Shown: positions 16,244-25,091 of the stretch, one piece after another
Layout of the letters: every line of letters begins with the position of its first letter
Numbering within the stretch: position 1 is the stretch's first letter
Source of the DNA: Gordonia aichiensis NBRC 108223
Lineage (GTDB): Bacteria > Actinomycetota > Actinomycetes > Mycobacteriales > Mycobacteriaceae
Reading direction: 5' to 3'
NCBI RefSeq assembly: GCF_000332975.1
Contig: NZ_BANR01000004.1
Span: 248,001 to 312,000, forward strand
DNA length: 64,000 nucleotides
Made by a program: the position numbers and the translations under genes
The notes under the pieces: model-generated
Database searches by the model: none
What the model saw: only the letters and a program-made list of their open reading frames with translations
Told to the model about the DNA's origin: nothing

Positions 16244-16762
16244 TTGCGTATCAACACTTTTGCCGCCCGCGTCTTCGCTGTCGTCTGCGGCGGGGCGGGG
16301 TTACTCGCCGGGCTCTCTCTCGGCGTCGGTGATGCGCACGCGGGAACCGAATGCAATGCCGCCAACGGCTCGTCGGTACAGCACATTTCGGGCACGAGTG
16401 GCTGCGGTGCACGAGCCGGTGCGGGCAGCACGGCCAGCGCGAGCGACGCGTCGTCGAGCGGCACAGCGGTAGCCGTCGCCGACGGTGGCGGTCACGCCCG
16501 CGCACACAACCTGCAGCCGGGATCGACGGCGCTCGCCGGGGCGAATTCGGGCGGCAACGCCTACTCGGTCACCACCGGCCCCGGCGCGATGTCGATCGCG
16601 CAGGCACGCCGAGGGAGCAACTCGGTCGCAGTCGGCGGATGGGGCGGACAGGCGGTCGCCACGCAGGACGGTGTCTCGTGCACTGGCGGGTTCGCGGCGG
16701 CAGCTGATTCGGGAAGCGGCAAGGCATGCCTGCGTTCGGGATCGATCAGCCTGCGCAACTGA
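16244..16762 (+). CDS. Secreted Ala/Gly/Ser-rich protein (DUF6764-like)
   Basis: A 172-residue exported protein. A signal peptide (FAARVFAVVCGGAGLLAGLS, cleavage near AHA-GT) is followed by a low-complexity mature part rich in Ala, Gly and Ser with repeated short strands such as GTAVAVADGGGHA, STALAGANSGGNA and SVAVGGWGGQAVA. These could form a small beta-helix-like repeat. Four cysteines (ECNAA, SGCGA, SCTGG, KACLR) suggest two disulfides. I chose the TTG at 16244 because GGAGG is 9 bp upstream and the frame then begins with a normal signal peptide. The DUF6764 name is from memory; no function is known. Confidence 0.72.
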   Translation: MRINTFAARVFAVVCGGAGLLAGLSLGVGDAHAGTECNAANGSSVQHISGTSGCGARAGAGSTASASDASSSGTAVAVADGGGHARAHNLQPGSTALAGANSGGNAYSVTTGPGAMSIAQARRGSNSVAVGGWGGQAVATQDGVSCTGGFAAAADSGSGKACLRSGSISLRN

Positions 16763-16798
16763 ACCCTTCTCCTCGTGTCAACAGGTAGAACTCGAGCG

Positions 16799-16834
16799 AC
16801 TGCCGACGTCCCCGGGACCGGGGGCGTCGGCAGT
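16799..16834 (+). terminator. Terminator hairpin after the secreted protein gene
   Basis: ACTGCCGACG (16799-16808) pairs perfectly with CGTCGGCAGT (16825-16834), and the interior (CCCCGG with CCGGGG) can extend the stem. It lies 36 nt after the stop codon. Confidence 0.7.
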
Positions 16835-16919
16835 GGGCTGTCGGGGGCCTCACTGCCGGGCAGGGTCGAGTTCACCCCATAGCCACACAGCGTTTGCCGG
16901 ATACGCATATCGTTGGGTA

Positions 16920-17867
16920 GTGACCGAGTTACACGATCTCGAAGCCGTCGGCCCCGACTTCAGCAAGTTGAACGGGCGCGAAGCCCTGCAACAACTCGTC
17001 GATCTCAAGGACACCACGCAGTTCACGGTGAACGACGATGACGACGACGACCCGATCCTCCTGACGCTCCCCGAGCGCAACGTCGTCGACACCTGGCGCG
17101 AGGACTACCCGTACGACGAGCGCATGAGCCGCCGCGAGTACGAGGTCACCAAACGCCGACTGCAGATCGAACTGCTGAAGATGCAGAAGTGGTCGAAGCA
17201 GACCGGGCAACGTCACCTGTGGCTCTTCGAGGGACGCGACGCTGCGGGCAAAGGCGGGACAATCAAGCGTTTCAACGAGCACCTCAATCCGCGCGGCGCG
17301 CACACCGTCGCGTTGGAGAAGCCGAGCGAACGCGAGTCGACGCAGTGGTACTTCCAGCGATACGTGCAGCACCTGCCCGCAGGCGGTGAGATCATCTTCT
17401 TCGACAGGTCCTGGTACAACCGTGCCGGCGTCGAGCGGGTCATGGGTTTCTGCACCGATGAGCAGTACGACGAATTCATGCGACAGGCTCCGGGATTCGA
17501 GAAGATGCTCGTCGACGACGGCATCAGCCTGGTGAAGTTCTGGTTCTCGGTCACCCCGCTCGAACAGCGCACGCGGTTCGCGATCCGACAGATCGACCCC
17601 GTTCGGCAATGGAAACTCTCCCCGATGGACCTCGCCTCCCTGGACAAATGGGACGCCTACACCGCGGCCAAGGAGACCATGTTCGAACGCACCGACACCG
17701 ACCACGCGCCGTGGACCGTCGTGAAGAGCAACGACAAGAAGCGTGCCCGCATCAACGCGATGCGGCACGTGCTCTCCCTGTTCGACTACGAGGGCAAGGA
17801 CGAAGAGTTCGTGGGCACGCCGGACCCTCTGATCGTCGGGCGCGCTCGCGACCTGGTCGGGGAGTGA
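16920..17867 (+). CDS. ppk2: Polyphosphate kinase 2
   Basis: A 315-residue PPK2, which transfers phosphate between polyphosphate and nucleoside di- or triphosphates. Walker A is GRDAAGKGG (residues 105-113) and the Walker B/lid region is IFFDRSWYNRAGVERVMGF (about 159-177), with the conserved KPSERESTQWYFQRY in between. The N-terminal arm contains an acidic run of Asp residues. The single-domain length and lid wording fit class I PPK2, which favours GTP or ATP formation from polyphosphate. The GTG start lacks a clear ribosome-binding site, so the transcript may be leaderless. A second PPK2 is encoded at 40412-41278. Confidence 0.92.
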   Translation: MTELHDLEAVGPDFSKLNGREALQQLVDLKDTTQFTVNDDDDDDPILLTLPERNVVDTWREDYPYDERMSRREYEVTKRRLQIELLKMQKWSKQTGQRHLWLFEGRDAAGKGGTIKRFNEHLNPRGAHTVALEKPSERESTQWYFQRYVQHLPAGGEIIFFDRSWYNRAGVERVMGFCTDEQYDEFMRQAPGFEKMLVDDGISLVKFWFSVTPLEQRTRFAIRQIDPVRQWKLSPMDLASLDKWDAYTAAKETMFERTDTDHAPWTVVKSNDKKRARINAMRHVLSLFDYEGKDEEFVGTPDPLIVGRARDLVGE

Positions 17868-17918
17868 CGACACCGAACACTCATCGAGAGGTCAGCATCG
17901 ACCGGTAGCGTCGTAGCC

Positions 17919-18731
17919 GTGCGAACCTTCCTCAGCGGTCTGGCGACGATCGTCGCCGTCGTGGCCATCGTTCTCGCGGTACCGGCTGTCTGGGTCAGTC
18001 AACGGATCGTCGACGACGACGGGTTCACCTCGCTGATCGAGCCGGTCGGGCACGACCAAGCGGTCAAGGACTATCTGGCGGGCGAGATCACCGAGCAGAT
18101 CGCCTCACGGACGTCGATCTCGGGGGCCGACGCAGTGGTGCGGCCACTCGCGAACGCCTATACCAACAGTTCACAGTTCCCCGCCGACTTCGCCGACGTC
18201 GCCACGCAGCAACATCAGTGGTTGTTCGACGAAGCATCGGATCCCAACGCGCCGATGCAACTCGACATCACGGCGATGGTCAACCGCGTGCTCGAGAACG
18301 CGCGTCTCGGTGTCAGCGTCTCCGGACCGATCACGATCCCCATTTCCAACGGCGACACGGGCCTGCATGCGGGCGCATATCACCAGGCGGGAGAGCAGAT
18401 CACCACGATCGCCAAGGTGTCGGTCATCGCGGGGATCATCGCCGCGATCATCGCGCTACTTGTGGCCCGGCGCCGTGGCACCGTGATCGCGTGGTTGGGC
18501 ATCGCGACGCTCCTTGCCGGCGTGGTGTGCTGGGCTGTGGCGAACCTCTACGGCGCATATCTGAAGAACGACGTCTCGTCGTCCGAGAACACCGCGAAGC
18601 CCGTCGCCGACGTTGCGATCGACACCATCTCGCACGAACTGCAGTGGACCGGCGTGATCTCGATGCTCGTGGGGGCGGGCATCCTCGTGTTCGGAATCGT
18701 CATCCGGCTCGCTTTCGGCGGACGGCGATGA
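17919..18731 (+). CDS. Membrane protein of unknown function
   Basis: A 270-residue protein with an N-terminal membrane helix (FLSGLATIVAVVAIVLAVPAVWV), an extracytoplasmic domain of about 150 residues and three closely spaced C-terminal helices (VIAGIIAAIIALLV, VIAWLGIATLLAGVVCW, ISMLVGAGILVFGIVI). The soluble domain includes EITEQIASRTSISG and AMVNRVLENARLG. It resembles conserved actinobacterial membrane proteins without assigned function; I do not recognise a named family. The GTG start is 51 bp after the ppk2 stop, and an alpha/beta-hydrolase gene follows 31 bp later, so the three may form one transcript. Confidence 0.75.
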   Translation: MRTFLSGLATIVAVVAIVLAVPAVWVSQRIVDDDGFTSLIEPVGHDQAVKDYLAGEITEQIASRTSISGADAVVRPLANAYTNSSQFPADFADVATQQHQWLFDEASDPNAPMQLDITAMVNRVLENARLGVSVSGPITIPISNGDTGLHAGAYHQAGEQITTIAKVSVIAGIIAAIIALLVARRRGTVIAWLGIATLLAGVVCWAVANLYGAYLKNDVSSSENTAKPVADVAIDTISHELQWTGVISMLVGAGILVFGIVIRLAFGGRR

Positions 18732-18762
18732 TTGTGCGCCTTCGGCAACGAGAGATGGCCCG

Positions 18763-19656
18763 ATGACCGCGAACGCCGTCGACTTCTCCGTTCCGCAGCG
18801 TGCGCCAGATGTCGTCGACGACATGGTGTTGGCAGACGGCACCCGTACACCGGTGCGGATCTTCCGCGCCGAGACCGACGCTGCCGGGCCGCTGGTTGTC
18901 CTGTTTCCCGGACTGGGAACCCCCGCGAGCTATTTCGACCTGTTCGCCACCCGCTGTGCTGCTGCCGGGGTGTCGGTGGCGTGCGCCGACCTGCGCGGGC
19001 AGGGCGCGAGCAGACCCCGCCCGTCGCGCTCAAGCACGTTTGGTCAGCAGCAGATGGTCGTCGACGACGTGCCCTCGGCGATCACCGTTGCGCGGCGCCA
19101 CATCCCCGAGGGTGCCCTGTTCCTGGCCGGACATTCGATGGGTGGCCACATCGTGTCGCTCTACGCCGCGCGTCAGGCCCGTCTCGGAGCCGACGACGCG
19201 CACCGCTTACGCGGACTCATCCTGATCGCGTCGGGCGTTCCCTTTCACAAGCTCTATCACGGTGGGTCAGGGCTGCGGGCCTCGTTGGGGCCGCTCGCGA
19301 TGCACCGGATCTCGCGCGCCGTCGGATTCTGGCCGGGGACCGTCGTCGAAGGCTACGGCAGACAGTCACGTGTGCTCATCCGCGATTGGACGTACCTGAA
19401 TCGTCACGGCCGGTTCAGCCCTCGTGGTGCAGACATCGATTACGAGTCCGCATTCGCCGAGATCGACATCCCGGTGCTCGCGGTGACGATCGCCGCCGAC
19501 TCCGACGCACCTCCTCCGGTGATGGGCGCACTGACGGCGAAGTTCAGTCACGGCGCCGTCGACCATCGACACATCGGCGCACCGCTCGGTCACAACCGAT
19601 GGGCACGTGATCGAGCCGTGCCGCAACTGGTGACCGAGTGGCTGCATGAACTGTGA
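18763..19656 (+). CDS. Alpha/beta-fold hydrolase
   Basis: A 297-residue hydrolase with the canonical elements: oxyanion-side LVVLFPGLGTPASYFD, ADLRGQGAS, nucleophile elbow LAGHSMGGHI with the catalytic Ser, and a late HRHIGAPLGHNRW region that can supply the catalytic His. No signal peptide or membrane segment is seen, so it is cytoplasmic. The large central insertion (FHKLYHGGSGLRASLGPLA) would form a lid. The pattern is that of esterase/monoacylglycerol-lipase-like enzymes, but the substrate is not identifiable. It probably shares a transcript with the preceding membrane protein gene. Confidence 0.82.
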   Translation: MTANAVDFSVPQRAPDVVDDMVLADGTRTPVRIFRAETDAAGPLVVLFPGLGTPASYFDLFATRCAAAGVSVACADLRGQGASRPRPSRSSTFGQQQMVVDDVPSAITVARRHIPEGALFLAGHSMGGHIVSLYAARQARLGADDAHRLRGLILIASGVPFHKLYHGGSGLRASLGPLAMHRISRAVGFWPGTVVEGYGRQSRVLIRDWTYLNRHGRFSPRGADIDYESAFAEIDIPVLAVTIAADSDAPPPVMGALTAKFSHGAVDHRHIGAPLGHNRWARDRAVPQLVTEWLHEL

Positions 19657-19729
19657 GGTTGCTGGGAGGACCAGCACGCTCGCGTGACGGATGCGCGTCT
19701 TCGTCGAGAGTGCGTCACACTTGACCACG

Positions 19730-20410
19730 ATGACGCAGGCAGTGGATGACACGAGAAGCCGACAGCACCGACGGGTGGTCGCCCGTGTGCTCGGCTGTCT
19801 GCGGAGCGCGCCGCTGACCTTCGCGTGGATGACCGTTCTGCTGGGGACGACGATCGCCCAGCGGCACATGAGTCCCGGCGATCTCGATCGGGTGCTCGGT
19901 GCGCGCTCCACCAATCTCGAGCACCTGATGCACGATCCGTTTCACGTCCTGTGGACCAGTCTGTTCTGGATCGACGGTGCCTACTGGCTTCCGTGGGCGG
20001 TCGCCTTCTGCATCTTCCATGTTCCGGCCGAGCGGTGGCTGGGATCGCTGCGGTGGCTGGTCGTGGGCGTATCGGCGCATGTGGTCGCGACCTACGTGAG
20101 TCAGGGCGTGCTGGGCCTTGCGATCCACGAAGGAGTGCGCAGCGCCGACATGATCCACGTGCAGGACGTCGGCGTGAGCTACTTCTTCGCCGGTATCGTC
20201 GGAGTGCTCACCTACCGGATAGTGCGACCCTGGCGTTGGCTCTACCTCGCAGGCGTCGTCGCCTACTATGCGGTTCCGGTACTCGTCGATCTCACGTTCA
20301 CCAACATCGGGCATCTCACCGCCGCGGTGATCGGATTGGCGTGGTACCCGATCACCCGGCGGCGTCAGCCAGTGTCTCCCAGAGGAACTCGTAGGCAAGC
20401 GCCGACTTGA
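19730..20410 (+). CDS. Rhomboid-like membrane protein
   Basis: A 226-residue polytopic protein with about six membrane helices. It resembles the rhomboid-like family of actinobacteria (LTFAWMTVLLGTTIAQ, then FHVLWTSLFWIDG, and a final GHLTAAVIGLAWYPI with the conserved His). The classical GxSG serine motif of active rhomboid proteases is not evident, so proteolytic activity is doubtful. I used the ATG at 19730; the in-frame ATG at 19691 would add 13 residues. The last 59 bp overlap the 3' end of the convergent peptidase gene. Confidence 0.72.
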   Translation: MTQAVDDTRSRQHRRVVARVLGCLRSAPLTFAWMTVLLGTTIAQRHMSPGDLDRVLGARSTNLEHLMHDPFHVLWTSLFWIDGAYWLPWAVAFCIFHVPAERWLGSLRWLVVGVSAHVVATYVSQGVLGLAIHEGVRSADMIHVQDVGVSYFFAGIVGVLTYRIVRPWRWLYLAGVVAYYAVPVLVDLTFTNIGHLTAAVIGLAWYPITRRRQPVSPRGTRRQAPT

Positions 20411-22412
20411 ACGCTGCCTGTTTGTTGTCGGCCGCGCCCCCGTGTCCGCCCTCGATGTTCTCGTAATAGTCGACGGTGTGGCCGTTCTCCTCCAGTCGCG
20501 CAACGAGTTTGCGCGCATGTCCGGGATGCACACGATCGTCCCGGGTCGACGTCGTGACCAGGATCGGCGGGTACTGCACATCACGCCTGATGTTCTGGTA
20601 GGGCGAGAACGGCTTCATGAACGCCCACTCCTCCGGATCTTCGGGGTTGCCGTACTCGGCGACCCACGACGCTCCCGCGAGCAACAGGTGGTAGCGGTAC
20701 ATGTCGATCAGCGGCACCTGGCAGACCAGCGCGCCGAACAACTCCGGATACCGGGTGAGCATGACACCCATCAGCAGACCACCGTTCGAACCGCCTTGTG
20801 CACCCAGCTGCGCTGGCGTCGTGAAGCGTCTGGTGACCAGATCCCTTGCGACGCTTGAGAAGTCCTGATAGACCAGGTGGCGTCCCGACTTCTGTGCCAC
20901 CGTGTGCCATGCCGGGCCGTACTCGCCGCCGCCGCGGATGTTGGCGATGACGTAGATGCCGCCGCGTTCGATCCATGCGCGTCCCGCAACGGTGAGATAG
21001 CCCGGCGTCAGCGCATTCTCGAATCCGCCGTATCCATAGAGCAGGGTCGGTCCGTGCGTGACGTCTCTACGCCGAACGACGAAGTAGGGGACGAGTGTTC
21101 CGTCGTCGGACGTTGCGAAGTACTGCTCGGTGGTCACCGACGACGCGTCGAAGAACTCGGGGCTGCGCTTGAGCACGACGGGGTCGTCGGAACCTATGGT
21201 GCCGTGGAGCAGGCTCGGCGGTTCGGTGAACGACGTGGCCGACCAGAACACCTCGTCGCTGTGATCCGGATCGGTGTCGAGGACGGAAATCGTTGCCATA
21301 TCCGGCAATCCGTTCACATCGACGGGAGTCCAGTCGCCAGCGGTCAGCACGGAGATCGAGGTGTGCACGTCGTGCAGCGTCGTGATGATCAGGTAGTGCG
21401 CGGTGAACGTGAAATCGACGAGGCTCGTGTGCGCGTCCGGATCGAACAACACGACGGCGCTGCGGTTGCCCTCGAGGTAGGCCGGATAGTCGAAGACGAG
21501 GAGAGTGCCCGGAGAGTACGTCGGCCCGTCGGGGCCGGAGGGAGCCCACTGCGAGCGTGTCATGACGAGGAGCCAGTTGCGGCGTACGCCCGCGTAAGCG
21601 TCGGTGGGCACATCGATGAGAATGAGTTCACCCGCACGGTTCTCGTACAGCAGGGAGTTGAAGAAATCCGTTGCGCGCGAGATGAAATGACGTTCGAAGC
21701 CGGGCGTGTCGTCGTATACCGCGCGAATCGAGATGTCCGACGGTTCGCCGGTGAAGACGGTGACGGCGTCCTCGAGCGGGGTGCCACGGGTCCAGAGTTT
21801 GGCGATCCGCGGGTATCCGGAATCGGTCAGCGAACCATGGCCGTCGGGGGCTGTGCCGAAGTCGGTGCCGACGTAGACGTTGTCCTCGTCGATCCAGCTC
21901 ACCGTCGACTTGTTCTCGGGCAGCGTGAATCCGTCGGTGACCCAGCTGCGTGAGTCGAGGTCGAATTCGCGGACCACAGCGGCATCGGCGCCGCCTCGGG
22001 ACAGCGAGATCAGTACGCGGCGGTAGTCGGGCCGCAACGCCGTAGCGCCCTTCCAGACCCAGTTCTCGTCCTCGTCCTTCGCCAACTGGTCGACGTCGAT
22101 CACCACGTCCCACTCCGGGGCGTCGGTGACATAGGACTCGAGCGTCGTACGCCGCCATAGTCCGCGGGGGTTGGCGGCGTCCCGCCAGAAGTTGTACAGG
22201 AACTCGCCGCGGCGTCGGACGTAGGGAATGCGGTCGTCGGTATCGAGGGCTTCGAGTGTTTGCTCCTCGATCTCGGCGAATCGCTTCGACGTCGTCAGCC
22301 GTTCGACGGTGGGTGCGTTGTGCTCGCGAACCCAATCGAGTGAGCGGTCGGCGGTGACTTCTTCGAGCCAGAGATAGGGATCGTCGGTACCTGTGGCGGC
22401 ATCGGATGTCAT
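20352..22412 (-). CDS. Prolyl oligopeptidase family serine peptidase (S9A)
   Basis: A 686-residue cytosolic peptidase. The N-terminal half is the beta-propeller that filters substrates (it opens DDPYLWLEEV; RIPYVRRRGEFLYNFWRD follows). The C-terminal half is the alpha/beta-hydrolase domain with catalytic Ser about 542 in GAQGGSNGGLL, Asp in TSTRDDRVHP and His in IEGGHGGA. Short Pro-containing peptides are the expected substrates. I chose the ATG at 22412, which has GGGAGG 9 bp upstream; a TTG at 22421 directly abuts that site and is too close. The 3' end overlaps the rhomboid-like gene. Confidence 0.92.
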   Translation of the reverse strand: MTSDAATGTDDPYLWLEEVTADRSLDWVREHNAPTVERLTTSKRFAEIEEQTLEALDTDDRIPYVRRRGEFLYNFWRDAANPRGLWRRTTLESYVTDAPEWDVVIDVDQLAKDEDENWVWKGATALRPDYRRVLISLSRGGADAAVVREFDLDSRSWVTDGFTLPENKSTVSWIDEDNVYVGTDFGTAPDGHGSLTDSGYPRIAKLWTRGTPLEDAVTVFTGEPSDISIRAVYDDTPGFERHFISRATDFFNSLLYENRAGELILIDVPTDAYAGVRRNWLLVMTRSQWAPSGPDGPTYSPGTLLVFDYPAYLEGNRSAVVLFDPDAHTSLVDFTFTAHYLIITTLHDVHTSISVLTAGDWTPVDVNGLPDMATISVLDTDPDHSDEVFWSATSFTEPPSLLHGTIGSDDPVVLKRSPEFFDASSVTTEQYFATSDDGTLVPYFVVRRRDVTHGPTLLYGYGGFENALTPGYLTVAGRAWIERGGIYVIANIRGGGEYGPAWHTVAQKSGRHLVYQDFSSVARDLVTRRFTTPAQLGAQGGSNGGLLMGVMLTRYPELFGALVCQVPLIDMYRYHLLLAGASWVAEYGNPEDPEEWAFMKPFSPYQNIRRDVQYPPILVTTSTRDDRVHPGHARKLVARLEENGHTVDYYENIEGGHGGAADNKQAAFKSALAYEFLWETLADAAG

Positions 22413-22535
22413 CGTGCGCAACCTCCCGTCGGCGATGAGTGGGTCAGCTGGTCACACGGACCCATTCGCCAACCTAGCGGAGTGCCGCCGGTCTCCGACG
22501 CAACGGACCGCCGTCGCGTCGATACCCTCGAACAG

Positions 22536-25085
22536 GTGAGCCGTATCGCCGACCGTGCCGTGCCCGCCGACACCGTGCCCCGCAACGCCGAGCCGGATCA
22601 GATCTCGGTGCGCGGCGCACGGGTCAACAACCTGCGCGACCTCGACGTCGACATCCCGCTGCGTGCGCTCGTGGGCATCGCTGGCGTGTCGGGGTCGGGC
22701 AAGTCGTCGCTGGCTCTCGGCGTGCTCTACGCGGAGGGCTCGCGTCGCTATATCGAAGCGTTGTCGACCTACACGCGCAGGCGCATGGCGCAGGCCGCCC
22801 GCGCGAACGTCGACTCCGTGGAGCACGTCCCGGCCGCGCTTGCACTGCGTCAGCGACCGGCACCACCGGGCGTACGCTCCACGTTCGGCACATCGAGTGA
22901 GTTGCTCAACGTGCTGCGGCTGATGTTCTCGCGGCTCGCATCGCACCGCTGCCCGAATGGCCATTACGTTCCCCCGACGATCGACGTCGCGGCAGAACGC
23001 CCGTTCTCGTGTCCGGTGTGCGGTGCGCCCGTCGAGGCACCTGGCGCCGAGGACCTCGCCTTCAACTCGCGGGGCGCTTGCCCCACGTGCGCGGGCACCG
23101 GCGTCGTGCGGACCGTCGACGACGACGCTCTGGTCCCCGATCCCGACAAGACGCTCGACGACGGCGCAGTGGTGCCGTGGAACATGTTCGGATTCAACGT
23201 ACAACCGGCCATCGCCCGCGAGTTCGGCGTGCGCACCGACGTCCCGTGGCGCGACCTCACCGACGACGAGCGTCAGATCGTGCTCGACGGTCCCGCGGAG
23301 AAGAAACACATCACGGTCACGTCGAAAAAGGGGCTGCACGATCTCGACTTCACCTTCCGCAATGCGAGACTCACCGTCACCGAAGAACTCAAACGCGCCG
23401 ACAACGAGAAGCGACTCGCGCGGGTCAGCCGGTTTCTGACCGTCGGAACCTGCCCGACCTGCGAAGGTACCCGGCTCAGTGAGGCGGCCCGCGCACCGAG
23501 AATCGGTGAGAGCAACCTCGCCGACATCACCGCGCTCTCGCTCGACGACGTCCTCGCCTGGGCGCCGGGTGTTCCGGCGACGCTCCCGCCGGAGATGCAG
23601 GAGATGGCAACCGGACTCGTCGACACGCTCTTCGATATGGCGCGGCGGCTTGTCGAGTTGGGTCTCGGCTATCTCACGCTCGACCGCGCGGGGGCCACAC
23701 TCTCGACCGGGGAGCGTCAACGAGTGCAACTCGCGCGCGCCGTGCGTAACCGGACCACCGGCGTGCTGTACGTGCTCGACGAGCCGTCGATCGGTTTGCA
23801 TCCGGCGAACATCGAGGGCCTCCTCGGGGTGATGAACGACCTTCTCGCCGATGGCAACTCTGTGGTGTTCGTCGATCACGACGTGCAGATCCTGCGCGAG
23901 GCGCAGTGGCTCGTCGAGATCGGGCCGGGGTCGGGAAGCGACGGCGGCAGGGTCATCGCACAGGGGCCTGTCGGGCAGGTGGAGTCAGATCCTGACTCGC
24001 GACTGGCCGGATTCCTCACCGGCGCAGCCGATGTGGTGGTGCGCGAGCAGTGTGCGCCCGACCAGGTGTTCGCGCTCGGCACCTTCCATCTCGAGACGTC
24101 GGCGATTCACACCGTTGAACCACTCACCGTCGACATTCCGCGCGGACGACTGGTTGCCATCACCGGTGTATCGGGGTCGGGGAAGACCACGATGGTGCTC
24201 GAGTCGTTCGTCCCGGCCCTGACGGCGACGTCGACCACACCACAAGGCCGCCTACCGTCGCACGTCGTCGAACTAGACGTCCCCGACCATCCAGCGGGCA
24301 AGCGTTTTCATCCCCAGGTGGTCGACGCGACACCGATCGGGGTGAATGTGCGATCGACTGTCGCGACCTATTCGGGCGTCATGGACGAGCTACGTCGCGC
24401 GTACGCCGACACCGATGGTGCTCGTGCTGCAGGGCTCACGGCGTCGGACTTCTCCTACAACACCGGGTCGCTGTCGTGCCCGAGATGTGAAGGGACGGGC
24501 GAGGTCTCGCTCGACGTGCAGTTCCTCCCGGACATCGACATCGTCTGTCCCGAGTGCAAGGGAAGCCGGTTCGCCCCACGCGCACGGGAGTTCACGCGCG
24601 ACGGAATCTCGCTGCCCGAACTGCTCTGCCACACGATCCGTGATGCCGTCGGCAAGGTGTCGGCTCTGCCGCCGGTGACAAAGCGCCTCAAGGCTCTTGA
24701 CGAGCTGGGGTTGGGATATCTGACGCTGGGCGAATCCACCCCCGCGCTGTCGGGTGGCGAGGCGCAGCGGCTGAAGCTGGTCAACCAATTGCACCGCGAC
24801 CAGTCCGACACGGTGTTCGTCCTCGACGAGCCGAGCGTCGGACTGCATCCACTCGACGTACGCACCCTTCTCGCCGTACTGACCAGACTGACCGAGCGCG
24901 GTGCGACGGTCATCGTCATCGAGCACGACCTCGACGTGATCGCCAACGCCGACTACGTCATCGACATGGGGCCGGGCGGCGGTGTCGCCGGGGGGCGGAT
25001 CGTCGCCACCGGAACGCCCGCCGAGGTGGCTGACGACGACGAGTCGGTCACCGGCCACTACCTCGCCGAGCACCTGGCTGGGTGA
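22536..25085 (+). CDS. UvrA-like ABC ATPase (short form)
   Basis: An 849-residue paralogue of the excinuclease damage sensor UvrA. It has two ABC modules with Walker A GVSGSGKSS and GVSGSGKTT, two signature regions (LSTGERQRVQLAR and LSGGEAQRLKLVN) and two Walker B blocks (YVLDEPSIGLHP and FVLDEPSVGLHP). Zinc-finger Cys pairs (CPTCAGTG, CPTCEGTR, CPRCEGTG, CPECKGSR) are retained. It is roughly 100 residues shorter than canonical UvrA and has Thr in the first signature. Such short forms (UvrA2/DrrC-like) are linked to tolerance of DNA-binding drugs rather than to general repair. The start is uncertain: GTG at 22536 is used, and GTG at 22482 is possible. Confidence 0.85.
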   Translation: MSRIADRAVPADTVPRNAEPDQISVRGARVNNLRDLDVDIPLRALVGIAGVSGSGKSSLALGVLYAEGSRRYIEALSTYTRRRMAQAARANVDSVEHVPAALALRQRPAPPGVRSTFGTSSELLNVLRLMFSRLASHRCPNGHYVPPTIDVAAERPFSCPVCGAPVEAPGAEDLAFNSRGACPTCAGTGVVRTVDDDALVPDPDKTLDDGAVVPWNMFGFNVQPAIAREFGVRTDVPWRDLTDDERQIVLDGPAEKKHITVTSKKGLHDLDFTFRNARLTVTEELKRADNEKRLARVSRFLTVGTCPTCEGTRLSEAARAPRIGESNLADITALSLDDVLAWAPGVPATLPPEMQEMATGLVDTLFDMARRLVELGLGYLTLDRAGATLSTGERQRVQLARAVRNRTTGVLYVLDEPSIGLHPANIEGLLGVMNDLLADGNSVVFVDHDVQILREAQWLVEIGPGSGSDGGRVIAQGPVGQVESDPDSRLAGFLTGAADVVVREQCAPDQVFALGTFHLETSAIHTVEPLTVDIPRGRLVAITGVSGSGKTTMVLESFVPALTATSTTPQGRLPSHVVELDVPDHPAGKRFHPQVVDATPIGVNVRSTVATYSGVMDELRRAYADTDGARAAGLTASDFSYNTGSLSCPRCEGTGEVSLDVQFLPDIDIVCPECKGSRFAPRAREFTRDGISLPELLCHTIRDAVGKVSALPPVTKRLKALDELGLGYLTLGESTPALSGGEAQRLKLVNQLHRDQSDTVFVLDEPSVGLHPLDVRTLLAVLTRLTERGATVIVIEHDLDVIANADYVIDMGPGGGVAGGRIVATGTPAEVADDDESVTGHYLAEHLAG

Positions 25086-25091
25086 GCCGGG

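Noticed and set aside
16485..16919. N-terminal extension of PPK2
   Set aside because: The extra residues overlap the secreted protein gene and its terminator; homologous PPK2 proteins begin near 16920.
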